NCBI GenBank assembly: GCA_900642245.1
Contig: CAAAJI010000003.1
Coordinates: forward strand, 305,105-369,104
DNA from: Fragilaria radians
Lineage: Eukaryota; Bacillariophyta; Fragilariophyceae; Fragilariales; Fragilariaceae
Reading direction: 5' to 3'
DNA: 64,000 nt
A program made the translations under genes and the position numbers. Below, piece by piece: positions 45,863 through 57,613 of this stretch. How positions within the stretch are numbered: position 1 is the stretch's first letter; each line of letters begins with the position of its first letter. The notes beneath the pieces were generated by a model. It made no database searches. It saw only the letters and a list, made by a program, of their open reading frames with translations, and was not told the origin of the DNA.

Positions 45863-46292
45863 TGTTCATGCTCGTCGTTGTAGATTTTTTCCTGTATCGT
45901 TTGGCACGAATGGCATGCAACAACCATGTGTGTGCCCAACTTAATGATATGTAGGGGATAGTCCCATCCCCACTGTGCAAATGCGATCCATTGAGGACTG
46001 GTTCCAATTTTGGTTTCTTCTTTATAAGAGCATCGGCGAAGCTCCCCCGATTGGCATCGACAACTTGTTCTTCCAATTGACCACCAGGAGTCTCCCATAA
46101 AACTTTTGATAGGATTGGTGAGCCATCGTACAATTTCTTGCGATTACCTTTCGGATCTTGCTTTGCTGTTGCCGATTTTCCGCGTCTCTTTTTCCGGTAA
46201 ACATAACCAACTTCTGTGGGAATATCCACACCGTATGCCATGATGACATGCTTCACATAAGGTCGACTAAGCGTACAGAAAGAGGTCATGAG
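45636..46292 (-). CDS. LCAT/PDAT-family acyltransferase, C-terminal part (5' end in gap)
   Basis: The minus-strand frame from the gap edge to TAA at 45636 (about 218 residues) reads YVKHVIMAYGVDIPTEVGYV, then a basic insert, and GSHLHSGDGTIPYISLSWAH. The pair 'YGxxxPTExxYxY' and 'GDGTIPxxSL' is the C-terminal signature of lecithin:cholesterol/phospholipid:diacylglycerol acyltransferases, with the Asp of GDGT as the catalytic acid. The expected catalytic His lies further on; candidates are in the HVSYRPADELEW stretch or the His-Lys tail. The end is a Gly/Ser run. In algae such enzymes make triacylglycerol or remodel membrane lipids. The start, nucleophile Ser and any signal anchor are hidden in the gap or missing. 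Confidence 0.75.
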   Translation of the reverse strand, partial: LMTSFCTLSRPYVKHVIMAYGVDIPTEVGYVYRKKRRGKSATAKQDPKGNRKKLYDGSPILSKVLWETPGGQLEEQVVDANRGSFADALIKKKPKLEPVLNGSHLHSGDGTIPYISLSWAHTWLLHAIRAKRYRKKSTTTSMNINNDVNNPDDSSQTSPKDILDTVHVSYRPADELEWKLGHPPPKATMPMNAKRNTSHKKSTGTGGSGSSSSSSPFL

Positions 46293-47188
46293 NNNNNNNN
46301 NNNNNNNNNNNNNNNNNNNNNNNNNNNNNNNNNNNNNNNNNNNNNNNNNNNNNNNNNNNNNNNNNNNNNNNNNNNNNNNNNNNNNNNNNNNNNNNNNNNN
46401 NNNNNNNNNNNNNNNNNNNNNNNNNNNNNNNNNNNNNNNNNNNNNNNNNNNNNNNNNNNNNNNNNNNNNNNNNNNNNNNNNNNNNNNNNNNNNNNNNNNN
46501 NNNNNNNNNNNNNNNNNNNNNNNNNNNNNNNNNNNNNNNNNNNNNNNNNNNNNNNNNNNNNNNNNNNNNNNNNNNNNNNNNNNNNNNNNNNNNNNNNNNN
46601 NNNNNNNNNNNNNNNNNNNNNNNNNNNNNNNNNNNNNNNNNNNNNNNNNNNNNNNNNNNNNNNNNNNNNNNNNNNNNNNNNNNNNNNNNNNNNNNNNNNN
46701 NNNNNNNNNNNNNNNNNNNNNNNNNNNNNNNNNNNNNNNNNNNNNNNNNNNNNNNNNNNNNNNNNNNNNNNNNNNNNNNNNNNNNNNNNNNNNNNNNNNN
46801 NNNNNNNNNNNNNNNNNNNNNNNNNNNNNNNNNNNNNNNNNNNNNNNNNNNNNNNNNNNNNNNNNNNNNNNNNNNNNNNNNNNNNNNNNNNNNNNNNNNN
46901 NNNNNNNNNNNNNNNNNNNNNNNNNNNNNNNNNNNNNNNNNNNNNNNNNNNNNNNNNNNNNNNNNNNNNNNNNNNNNNNNNNNNNNNNNNNNNNNNNNNN
47001 NNNNNNNNNNNNNNNNNNNNNNNNNNNNNNNNNNNNNNNNNNNNNNNNNNNNNNNNNNNNNNNNNNNNNNNNNNNNNNNNNNNNNNNNNNNNNNNNNNNN
47101 NNNNNNNNNNNNNNNNNNNNNNNNNNNNNNNNNNNNNNNNNNNNNNNNNNNNNNNNNNNNNNNNNNNNNNNNNNNNNNNNNNNNNNNN
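46293..47188. other. Assembly gap (896 N)
   Basis: A run of N. It hides the 5' part of the acyltransferase (-) and of the phosphoesterase ORF (+); its true length may differ from 896. All open frames that read through it are artefacts. Confidence 1.
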
Positions 47189-47985
47189 CCTCAGGACCAG
47201 TGGTTCGAATCGTCCAGGTGTCGGACACATTAGGAAACCATAGAAGCCTCATTCTTCCTGAAGGTGATTTATTTTTGCATGCTGGGAATTTTACATCGGG
47301 AAAAGTGGCATCGTGTTTGGAACAATTTCATGATTTCTTAGCTTGGATAAATGATGAGGTTCTAACAAAGTTTCGACAAGTCGTCTTCATTAGTGGTCAC
47401 CAAGATATGTTTCTAGACATTATTGCATGCAAATACAATGCTGCATCCAGAGAAGCTCAGAAAATTCTCAACAAATTCTTATGTAACCACCCCTCTGTGG
47501 CTTTTTTGGAGAATTCATCCATATCATTTCGTGGATTGAAAATTTTTGGAAGTCCAACCACATTACTGAATGCATCTTATCTGTCCCAAAATGAGTGCAA
47601 AGCATTTGAACGTAATGTCGAATCCTATGTTCGTCCATCTGTCGATGATGAATGCGACATCCTTCTTACGCATCGTCCTCCGTCTTTTTTGTATGCTGAA
47701 CCAAATTATGAACTTCCAACCGATCATTTTTACACTTCACAAATAGACTCTGATGACGTAAAAAAACCAAAAACACGCCTCTTGTTCAGGAAAGAAAAGC
47801 ATCCTTCGGACTCAGAAGTGAAGAGGCCTCCCCGAATACACACGTTTGGTCACTATGGAATGGAATTTGGAATTGAGCAGAACAAGGGGACTGTGATGGT
47901 TAATTGTTCACAAGAACGCGTTTTTCAAGAACACAAAGATGGTGGTGGGATACCATTGGTGGTACATTTGCCCACATATAGATGA
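47189..47985 (+). CDS. Metallophosphoesterase-fold protein (MPPED1/2-like) with substituted metal ligands, 5' partial
   Basis: Reads from the gap edge (first full codon 47191) to TGA at 47983-47985, 265 residues. It follows the MPPED1/MPPED2 layout: VRIVQVSDTLGNHRSL, LPEGDLFLHAGNFTSG, FHDFLAWIND, VVFISGHQDMFLD, FRGLKIFGSP, ILLTHRPP and HTFGHYGMEFGI. Compared with the active family pattern (DTH, HxGDFT, GNHE, THxPP, GxxH) several ligands differ: DTL for DTH, GN for GD, GHQD for GNHE, and no His in GHYGME. The first Asp and the THRPP His remain. The fold is clear; phosphodiesterase activity is doubtful. A charged insert (KEKHPSDSEVKR) lies before the last motif. The N-terminus is unknown because of the gap. 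Confidence 0.8.
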
Positions 47986-49047
47986 TTATTCTGGATAGAA
48001 GTATTGCATTCTCAGATTTCTTTGATAAAATTTTCATAATTGGATTGTTAGCATAACGTTATGAGCGCTTGCATCCTGTAAGAGTCACTAAACAAAATAA
48101 TCATTACTGAAGTTTCATCCTTCAAATAGAATTTCATAATCACGTAAATTGATAGTACACTATATTCATTCATGTTTAAAGATTACACTATTCAATTCCT
48201 GAAGAGAACGAGAGCATCATGTTTGCTGAAGGAGTCCTTAAGTAGAGGTGACAACGTGTCTTTTCACGCAAAGCAGTATTGATTCAAAAGGAGTCATGAG
48301 TAGAATAAGGGAAGTTATGTCCTTTTCTGTGTTGTTCACGAAAAAGTCAACTTAACTTGATAATAATATATATTGTTTTTGGCGTGAATCAATAAATCAA
48401 TTCACAGAAAAAGTCAATTTATTCAAACGAATCACATTTACAAACAATGCAGCGGGTATGAGTTTGAGGTTCAAGACTATCAGAATGATAGTATTGGTGT
48501 CACATCAATTCAATAAATGCAGGGAGGAAAATAAGACACACCATTGAGTTGTTTCCCAGGCAAAGATTGTAAATAGGAACATGGATGAAGGGAAACTTTG
48601 GGAACGAATGATATACCCTGGAGTGCATGGAGAAATGACAGCTTTTCATCGAAAATTAATTATTTTATGAATGGAGAATTTGTCGATTAATCAATCATCA
48701 CGTGTTGTAAATGTTGTCATGATGCTTTGACGTTGAGCTATTCACCTGATCTTATCTTTGAGTTTTGTTCTCGGAGAGTGAGAGCCCAAAAAGTTGTGAA
48801 ATAAGAGTTCAAACGATGCCATTCATCTCAGATATGGAAATTGAGGAAGTATGGAATGGAAGTTCTGCCGCTGGTCCTATGCAACACAATGCTTGATTCA
48901 ATTATTGTTTATCTCGTGGTGAATCTCCTTAGATGATACTCTCATCATTACAATTAGAGTAAGTGAATTGATTCGCCAAAATATTGTCCTATTGGAATCG
49001 CTTTTTAAGTCGTAACTATTTTTTCTGTCGTTCACCGAGAACGCAAT
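47986..49047. other. Convergent intergenic region
   Basis: A 1.06-kb spacer between the tail of the phosphoesterase ORF and the tail of NAR1. No gene or repeat seen. Confidence 0.45.
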
Positions 49048-50748
49048 CTACCACTGGGTATCCTGAACTGCAACCCCAGCCACTGCCCCCTTAGAATGAT
49101 GAAAAGGAGTGACAGCATGGTAATTTGTGTGCATATGTAATTTTGCTTCTGCTTGAAACGGACCTGATGGGCAAACGAGATCATAAATGTCATCGTTCAT
49201 GCTGTCGATTGTGGAATGTATGAATTTCTTCATTATTCCTTGTGCTTCTAACACTCGCTGACGAGTTTCTTGAGTCGTCTCACGATTTGCCGATCTTATT
49301 TGCCCGCCTCCATTAAGGCAACCTGATGGACAAGCCATAATTTCCACGTAATCAAAGGGAAGTTGACCATTATCCTCAAGAGGCTTCAACACTCGTTTCA
49401 GAGTTTGCACCCCGTACGCCGTAGCAAACCTCAATACAGGGGTAGCTCCATCTTCAAACATCATAGAGTAACTCCCATTTGTTAATTTGTACAACGTTAC
49501 CGAGAAATATGATTTACTACGTGACGCTGCCACACGAGCACTTACTCTTCCTTCTGCTTTTACAGGCTTCCAATCGAGATGACCTTTCGGAGAGTAACCA
49601 AACAATGTTCTTGCTGCGTAACGAAAAATATAATCCGCATATCCACCTGAACTATGAGCAAAAAAAACATCGTCGTGTATATCCTCACTAGAAGGGTCAC
49701 TTTCAGAATTGTCAGATATGATGACAACTTTGTGCTTACTCCGATCATCTTGAAAAGAGGAGAGCAATGCAGCCGGTTCCATGGATAAAATATATTTACG
49801 AATATCCTCAATTTTGGAAGATTTACATGATTGACTAATCCAGTCAATCCATTCCTGGGTGGTGATAACCATGTCTATATCAGGAATCTCATTTCGCACA
49901 AAATCCATACGCGACGCTTCCAACTTCTTATCGTGACAAGGCATAATCCCAATATGAAAACAGCTTGCATCAGAACCCATTATGAGCCCAGCCATGGCCA
50001 AGGGAGACTTCGTTGTCGACAGATGTTGGATGGCAGAATGATGATTCTTTTCAATTAGGCAAACCACAGCTGGACATGACGATGAAAGTAACGGAAGAGA
50101 AGTCTCATTTTTTGTTGAATCGTTCATCAGTGTCCTATCTTGGGGAATCTGAGAATCATTTTCGGTAAACGGCGATATAGACGAAGAAGCAGACGTTGAC
50201 GAAAATGCAGACGAGTTGCAAGAATAGACATGACAAAATTCATGGGCAGCTTCGTTTAGCGACCATTGCAAAGGAGCCCAACCATCAAGAACGATACTGG
50301 CGTTGCACAATCGATTGAATAGCGTTGTTAACTTCTCTTTCACTAGCGGTACCTCTGAGAGCTGCAAATGTCGTAACGCATCGGCCCATGACGCTGGAGA
50401 GACTGTGACAACGACTGTTTGAATAGATGGGAGAGATAGCTTTTCCTGGAGAGATTTGAGAGAATGTTGCTCAACCAATACGGTTTCTGCAGAAGTGATG
50501 CATCCTGAACAAGCCAAACAGTCAGTAATCGATACCTTTGCGATTTCCATGGGTTTGGCATCAACATTAGAGCCTTGCAAAATTGGTTTTCTTCTCGAAC
50601 GACTAACTTGTTTTGTCTTTGTCAGGATTTGGTGATCTCCATCCTTCTTATCATCCTTTTCCTCGACATTGCCAATAAATTTTGGATTTACGCAAGCTTG
50701 TGAAGGTGCCAAGTAATCATCCACATTGACTATGAATACAGAGGACAT
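49048..50748 (-). CDS. NAR1: Cytosolic Fe-S assembly factor NAR1 (NARFL/CIAO3), iron-only hydrogenase-like
   Basis: Single exon, 566 residues. It matches NAR1, the [FeFe]-hydrogenase-like protein that with CIA1/MMS19 transfers Fe-S clusters to cytosolic and nuclear proteins such as DNA polymerases and primase. Seen: N-terminal SSVFIVNVDDYLAPSQACV with the first cluster Cys, CLACSGCITSAETVL for the N-terminal 4Fe-4S site, VVVTVSPASW, GIMPCHDKKLEASR (H-cluster-type Cys), HSSGGYADYIFRYAA and FDYVEIMACPSGCLNGGGQI (the two C-terminal cluster Cys). A Ser-rich low-complexity insertion lies near residues 180-220. The ATG at 50748 gives the expected MSSxFxxxxLDD-like N-terminus. The region upstream is shared with Rab1 in divergent orientation, 1.35 kb apart. 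Confidence 0.95.
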   Translation of the reverse strand: MSSVFIVNVDDYLAPSQACVNPKFIGNVEEKDDKKDGDHQILTKTKQVSRSRRKPILQGSNVDAKPMEIAKVSITDCLACSGCITSAETVLVEQHSLKSLQEKLSLPSIQTVVVTVSPASWADALRHLQLSEVPLVKEKLTTLFNRLCNASIVLDGWAPLQWSLNEAAHEFCHVYSCNSSAFSSTSASSSISPFTENDSQIPQDRTLMNDSTKNETSLPLLSSSCPAVVCLIEKNHHSAIQHLSTTKSPLAMAGLIMGSDASCFHIGIMPCHDKKLEASRMDFVRNEIPDIDMVITTQEWIDWISQSCKSSKIEDIRKYILSMEPAALLSSFQDDRSKHKVVIISDNSESDPSSEDIHDDVFFAHSSGGYADYIFRYAARTLFGYSPKGHLDWKPVKAEGRVSARVAASRSKSYFSVTLYKLTNGSYSMMFEDGATPVLRFATAYGVQTLKRVLKPLEDNGQLPFDYVEIMACPSGCLNGGGQIRSANRETTQETRQRVLEAQGIMKKFIHSTIDSMNDDIYDLVCPSGPFQAEAKLHMHTNYHAVTPFHHSKGAVAGVAVQDTQW

Positions 50749-52101
50749 GCTGTGGTTCTTTTTTCACTCGACAAATGAAGGTTTATTTCTAGCCAAAGAG
50801 AAAAAAAGAATCAATTGTAGTACACATAAAAAATGGAAAGATTACATTCACACGCTCTTTCCTACTCACACACCACTTTTCACTACCAGTACACCTTTTT
50901 TAGCCCAAGCCCAAGCGCAACCAAAGTAAAAGATTAATAGGACATCACGCTTCTTTACAACTTCGATTGTACACCATTGAGCAATCAATCTAGGCGTAAG
51001 TGACAAAAACAGAAATATGAGCGACAAAGTCATGGAAGTATACCGGATTGTTCTTTTTATAAAGGCAATTAATGCCATACGAATTACTTTAGCATATGCT
51101 ACAAGCGATGAGTCTTGAAACACAGTCAACATTGCGGACCAACTAACGGATTATGACATGAATCTCTAGTGAATAAACTCATGTAGCCGAAGTAGAATAC
51201 ATTGAATGGGTGGTTCTGAATGTTAAGGACTTGTCAATTTTACTACGTGAAAGGCAAAATAGTCAAAGGAGATAACGTTTTGCTAAGAAAGGCTATGTGC
51301 TTAATTGTATTCCTAAAGTATTATCTTTTAGGGTTGTAGAATATAGTACAGTGTCTAAAACCTGCTAATTTGCCATTTTCCCTCCAACATTTCATACAGG
51401 CATCAAGCGTTATTCCTACATCCCATTTTGACTCATCATTCAATGAATTACCATAGCTGCATTAGAAGCTCAATTCAGTAGAAGATGTTATCCCTTTTAT
51501 GAAAACGTTTGCTGGTATCATCATATACTAATTCCTTTTTCCCTACAGATCTGCTCTTTGAAAGGGCTCCCAGGACGTCAACACTATGCTCTCTTCATTT
51601 ATTCATAATCATCACTACAAATATGCTTCTGATGACTTATTCTGTTATCAAATGCTTAGATGCCTTCTTCAATCATGTATCTCAGTTGTTTTCTGACGCT
51701 TTGACAATTTTTTTCTATGATCATATTTTTTTAGTTTAGAAATCAATGTTATGTTACCGTTGATATTAAGTACTAAATTCTACGTGTGAAAGGAATCGGC
51801 ACAAATTACTGGTTTGACTCACAGTTATCCAATTGTTAGTACGCTCAAACGGTTGAATTCTGAGGAAAATGTCCCAAAAATTGATAACGATTTTACAATC
51901 GTTCTTAGTCCCATCGAGAAAATTGCATACTGTCAGATTTTTAGTAGCACCAGTTTCCTTCCTTGGTAGATTTCGAATTGTTTCGCTCGACGTTGCTTGC
52001 ACCCATTTTCGAACGAATACCTATTCATTGTGTACGTAGAATAAGTCACCGAAAATTCCTTCTAGCTCCCATATTCCCAACGGCAAAATTTAATAATCAC
52101 C
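50749..52101. other. Divergent intergenic region NAR1-Rab1
   Basis: 1.35 kb without a supported gene. It holds the promoters of both genes and the 5' UTR of Rab1; I see no distinctive motif. Confidence 0.45.
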
Positions 52102-53171
52102 ATGAATCCAGAATAGTGAGTCTTTTTGCCACGATGCTCAGCGTTCCTTCTTCTGTGAGATAGTCAAAATTATACAACTCCATGTTGCTCCACAAGTCCT
52201 CGAGATCCCAATGGCTATGAAGCTATCCCTTTTGCTTGACAAAGAATTCTGTCGTGATCTCGAATTATTTAGCGTAGTCAAGATAAGGAAGTTCTTTCGT
52301 TAATTTCACCTTGTTCCGGTTTGATCCCCAAATGAGAAGCATTTGGTTAGTCCGTGGAAAGTTAGTTTGCATCAATGCGTACCTTTTCACGCTAGTTTTC
52401 ACGGTTGTTTCCTTGTCATTGTTTTGATTTTGACTTGTTTGCCATTAAGTGTATACGTGCTATTTGATCGATTCCTGTGAAAACTTACAATAATTGTTTC
52501 TTATTCTAGTGACTATCTCTTCAAACTTTTGTTGATTGGAGACTCCGGCGTTGGAAAGTCTTGCTTGCTTCTTCGTTTTGCAGATGACACATACACTGAG
52601 AGCTACATTTCTACTATTGGGGTGGATTTCGTAAGTCGTGTCTATGTCATTTTACAAAATCTTGTGTTCATAACCTTTCTAACATGTAAACCAGAAAATT
52701 CGTACAATTGAGCTTGACGGTAAAACTATCAAGCTTCAAATCTGGGACACTGCCGGTCAAGAGCGTTTTCGTACCATTACATCTTCGTACTACCGTGGAG
52801 CACATGGCATTATTGTGGTCTACGACGTGACAGACAACGAGTCTTTCAACAATGTTAAGCAGTGGTTGCATGAAATCGATAGATATGCTTGTGAAAATGT
52901 GAACAAGCTCTTGGTCGGTAATAAATCAGACCTTACTGCCAAGAGAGTTGTTTCTTCTGAACAAGGAAAAGAATTTGCAGATTCTCTAGGTATTGAATTT
53001 CTCGAAACATCAGCAAAGACTTCCACGAATGTCGAACAAGCCTTTCTTACCATGGCCAGTCAAATCAAGGCGCGTATGAAGACCCAACCAACTGCAGCTG
53101 GTGCAAAAGACGGAAAGGGAGGTGTATCGCTTAGAAGCCAAGCCGTGAAGCAGAACAATGGATGCTGCTAA
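52102..53171 (+). CDS. RAB1: Rab1/Ypt1-family small GTPase
   Basis: Exons 52102-52115, 52510-52630 and 52695-53171 (introns 394 and 64 bp) encode 203 residues. The first coding exon is 14 nt, ATGAATCCAGAATA, giving MNPEY; splicing to TGACTATCTC yields [20 protein letters not shown], the exact Rab1 N-terminus. P-loop GDSGVGKS (15-22), switch I STIGVDFKIRT, WDTAGQERFRTIT, NKSD (usual NKCD) and ETSAKT are all present, and the protein ends GCC for double geranylgeranylation. Rab1 controls ER-to-Golgi vesicle traffic. The core is nearly identical to animal and plant Rab1, so the call is secure. The C-terminal linker is Ala/Gly/Lys-rich. Confidence 0.97.
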
Positions 53172-53504
53172 ATTGTAGCGAATTAACAAATCATTTTAAA
53201 ACATCACCGTGAAGACATGACTTATGTGGGCAAGTAACATATGTTATAAAGGCGAAATTGCCATCTTTTGTTTTTATATTATAATTCCGGATTTCAATAG
53301 TTCAAGCGTGATAACTGTTTCAAATTAGACTAGAAACTTGGATAAATGAATGTTTTTGTGTGATAAATAGACATGGTGTTTAAGAAAGATTTTTGGCTCA
53401 CAGCCTTACTGACATTCGAAATTTACAATATACATGCCTCTAGTCTTTATCAGCTAAAATCATCGAAGCAGGTTTTCAACAGAAAAACAACCGCTCCGGC
53501 CATT

Positions 53505-54065
53505 CTAAATCCCCACAGTTAAGAAGCAATTACTCGATGCAACAGGGCAGTCTAGTCTATCCACCCAATTTTCCGATGATACAATCGAATAATCTTCTGA
53601 TTCATCCATCATATCAGATAGTTCGTCAATGTCATTCACATCAGTGTCCATAGTTATGGAAGCTTTTCGGACATCATTGCAGTAAGCGTCTTTATTTAAT
53701 TGCAAATTATTATTCTTTACGCCGATTGTCCTGTATGATGAATGGTGGACAGAGGATGAGGAGTTCCCGACAAGACAATCTGTGCGATCAGGAATGGAAT
53801 TCAAGATATCATCGAGCGCTGCCATTTCCTTTCGGAAACTTGGTGATAATGCACTCTCCGAAATAGACCATGTGTGATTCATAAGTCTATCATTCTCATC
53901 GCCTTGATTCAAAGGAATAGTTTCGGCTGCTTCGAGGTTTCTTACCACTCGACAAGAGCTGAAGAAAGAACGAATCAAGTTTGCAGTCTTGTTTATGAGC
54001 ATAAACATGCAACTATTTCGGACGCTGAATTCCCTTTCTTGACAGTCCTCTCCTTTTAATGACAT
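53505..54065 (-). CDS. Hypothetical acidic Ser-rich protein
   Basis: 186 residues from ATG at 54065 to TAA at 53505, convergent with Rab1. No signal peptide or membrane segment. Composition is Ser/Asn/Asp-rich, with an acidic patch near the C-terminus (DVNDIDELSDMMDESEDYS) followed by ENWVDRLDCP. I recognise no family. The length and codon-like regularity suggest a real gene, but an upstream exon could exist. Confidence 0.55.
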   Translation of the reverse strand: MSLKGEDCQEREFSVRNSCMFMLINKTANLIRSFFSSCRVVRNLEAAETIPLNQGDENDRLMNHTWSISESALSPSFRKEMAALDDILNSIPDRTDCLVGNSSSSVHHSSYRTIGVKNNNLQLNKDAYCNDVRKASITMDTDVNDIDELSDMMDESEDYSIVSSENWVDRLDCPVASSNCFLTVGI

Positions 54066-57000
54066 TACTGCGAATGGATGCTTTGAGATGATGAGTAACG
54101 GAGTACAGAGACTGTCAATAAAAAGATTTAGGGATCATTTGCGAAGAACCATGTTGTTTCCCATGTAGTCCGGTTTCCCGCGCGATTTTTAACGTTGACA
54201 AACGCAATGAAAGTTGTGTGTGAATAAAAGTATAACTCCGGCCAACCGAAACGTTTTCGCACTGGAATTTTTTGTATAGTAATTTGGCTCTTGCTTCTCT
54301 TTCATTTCCATTCGTGAACGCATAATTGCTGAAAAATTGTTTGCCTTGGAAACATTGAAGACCTACAAATGCACACCTGAAAGTAGGACTGGACTATCTC
54401 AGTGACTTTATCACATTTATTTCACTTTCCCAATAATTATTGAGCATTGACATCCAAAAAGTATAACGATAGACGTTGCAATATTGCTATGATGGACTAA
54501 GTCAGATTGCTGCTCATTCTGCAAAGTTATTGCTATTGTTGGAGCGTCAAACGACTGCTGCTGTTTTGGAGATTCAAAGCTGTATTCTAAAAGTTAAACT
54601 AATAATGTCGTTTGTGGAAAGTCATTAAAATTGTTCTGTTTCTCTGTTTATTCTTTGTTCACATGAGAGTTCATAACTTGAAGAAAAGTAAGGTATAAAT
54701 ATGATTTCTTTTATCCCTGTAACTGTAATCATACAACAACAATACTATCGATTTGATTGATGCTGTTAAACCCGCTATAATTTAGATTTTAGATCATGCA
54801 ATCTAGTAACTAAGTCAATTTGATTTGAGCGAATTTCATTACATTTGCATTTTAATAAAGCCATGAAGAGCAATCAAAATGTATTGCCATGAAGAATTTT
54901 GATAGCATTTGCTCAGCAAGCGCTTTCTCTATAGGTTACAACAAAATGTCTGGAAAAAATACCAGTTTAGAGTTTGCATGAATTATGAATTAAACTTTGC
55001 TTTACAAACAAAAGTACCTTAGTGACAGAGGGAAGCCTCGATCAATTTTTAATGCTTATAGATACATTTGACTACTCATTAAAATTTATTCAGGAGGTAA
55101 GCAATAAACCTAGAGATTTGACCTTTGGAGAGAATATATTAGAGAGCAAAGGATAGCAAAGGAGAGATAAGAGTGTCTTCATCATAATTACAGTCAGAAG
55201 ATGATGATGATGTTTGATATCTAGGGTGGAATCCTTTACGACTGAGTTTATCTTCACGAGGAATTGGAGGAGCAATTCAATTTGATGTACTACGTTAATT
55301 CACTTGAAAACAGGGAACTAACTGTCCGTAAGTCAACAATTCAAAAGTCTGCTTTCAGAATGTGTACATACGTGGAATATAGGAGTCTTAGCAAAGGATG
55401 AAATGTAGTAGATGTGTTTCTATCTTCATTTTAATTAATTATAGAAATCACGTCACTTACTTTTTTCCGTAAAATACCCTGCTTTTAGAAAAAGTGATTA
55501 CAAAGAGTACCTGTATAAACATAATCAATCAAAGTCCAGGACTTGGATCCTCCAAAGCTTTCAACTTTAATCTAGCGTTTATCAACATAAAGCCGCTTTT
55601 CTGGATACTTCCATCCTTCTTTCAAATTTCTGTTCATAGATATCTGCCTTACTTTAACAGTTGCACAATCTTGATAATCATCTAACTTCGCCAAACATAT
55701 GAATTAGCTTTCAAAGTATTCGCCCTGCAATGTCCAACGATTCCACCGATCCTGTTGATTTGATATTTCAATTCAGTCTGTGGATCAATTGCGTACCCTG
55801 TCGAATTGAAAGATACCAGATTGAAATTTACTGCTAAAACAATGCCCTTCTGTATTGAGAATAGATAGCTGTCCCTTTTTGTTAATTGAATGATGATGCC
55901 ACCATTCCCGGTCACCTTGATATCAAATAGATCTTACTATTGTTAAAGCAATCAAGATATTTTTCGAAATCTTAGTGCTATCCGACTGAAAAGCTGCATC
56001 TTTTAAAGAGCTAGCAATTCTTGATCTGAAATTATTGTTTGCACTTGTCTCACTTCCTATTGTTATCCCCAAATAATTTGACTTGACTTGACCATGGTTC
56101 TTGTAGATATTTTTGTTGTTGTTAGACTTGCATTGCACTTCCTTTTAACTAAGGCCTCCAACGCTACGAAATTTCACTTTGATTGTTTCTGGCTTGCTTT
56201 TGTTTTTTGCTCTCATCGCTGTGATTGTTTAACCTCTCGAATCCAAAGTTAGATTCTTCAATCCCAAGAAAAGAATTAAATGTAAAGAATAGTGACTAGA
56301 TCTTTCTATCAAATTTCAACCAAAATTAAAGAGTTCTAAAACCATAGTTTAAGGGTGAGATAGAATGAGCTCTTAATACTTTCAGTTAATCAAATTACAA
56401 AGTCCTCTTTACACTTTACTTGCTCAAATTTTGTCATATAATTTGAGTCATCTTTAAGCGTAAAATTCAAACTCATTGAAATATGTGATGTATTCTAGCA
56501 TGCACCCACATGATTGTCAAATATCATATTAAGATATATCTAGATTATTTATTTAACTGAAAAACAAAAGAGAGTAGAGAGGCAAAAGATAGCTTTAAAT
56601 TATGCTGTTTAGTTCAGATCTTTTGTTATGAAGAGATAATAATCAATCGATTTCATGGGCAATGAGGAAGGTAATGCCATTGAAAAAAGAACCCTTTCAT
56701 TTTTTAATTGGTAGTGGTCTGACTCACAATGCAAATCAGAATCACGTATAAACAAAGAACTTGATATCCAAATCCAGCAATAAAAATTCAAAGTCAAATA
56801 GCTTAACAACATAGTGCTAGAGATCAAAGATTACGCTGGATTCCCTCCAGCAGTGCATACGTGAGTCGGTGCGATGAGAAATAATATAGGAATAAATGAT
56901 ATCGAAGTGCCTTGATTTCCGTTATATTAATCTATTTCAGTCAATCAAAGGTTTATACATAAAGGGATGAAGGAAGTAAAGAATTAAATGTTTATTCAGC

Positions 57001-57613
57001 TTCAAAGGTGATGATTTGGCAGACGTATCTGTTTTTGTATTCTTGACAAGCAGCATCTTGATGAATAGATATAGCAATTAAGAGACTCAATCCAGCAGGG
57101 TTGATAACAATGATTTGATAAAAAGAATGCGTAAGAATCTGTACGCCGTCGCTATTGCAGTGAGAAACTTTTTTCCTTCTAAACGTGTTATGCTTAAAGT
57201 GTGATTATAAAATTCGAATTTCACAGACATGTTAACAACCATTCTATTGCCGATTTTCTAAAACACTATAGTAACTTGCATTTTTCATTTATTTTTCGCA
57301 GAATCTTTTAACGCCTCTCAATTTATTATGCATAGGGTACCATTTTCTTTCTCAGGGGCTAATACTATCACATGAAACTTGATCTGAGCTTTAGATGTAC
57401 TTATTCAAATCAGATGCCTAGTCAATTCATGAATTAGGATTAGAACTCTCTCATGGAGATGATGAATCAATTTATTTTCATCCATTTTGACTAGTGCTTA
57501 TCTGAAGTAAAAAGTGATATGAATAGTGATGATTACCTGGTAAATAGAACTATTATTTTTCATCAGCATGCTATGTTTGGAGAAGTTTAAGATGTTGCTT
57601 GCACATCCAATTT
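54066..57613. other. Gene-poor 3.5-kb spacer
   Basis: No supported gene. Near 54521-54594 is a possible third tail of the dispersed repeat seen at 41965-42360. A minus-strand open stretch at 55682-55915 reads somewhat like protein but is unassigned, and the rest is AT-rich with many stops. Confidence 0.4.

Noticed and set aside
46158..47985. Several long open frames on both strands reading through 46293-47188
   Set aside because: They consist mostly of N; only the real sequence at the gap edges was used.
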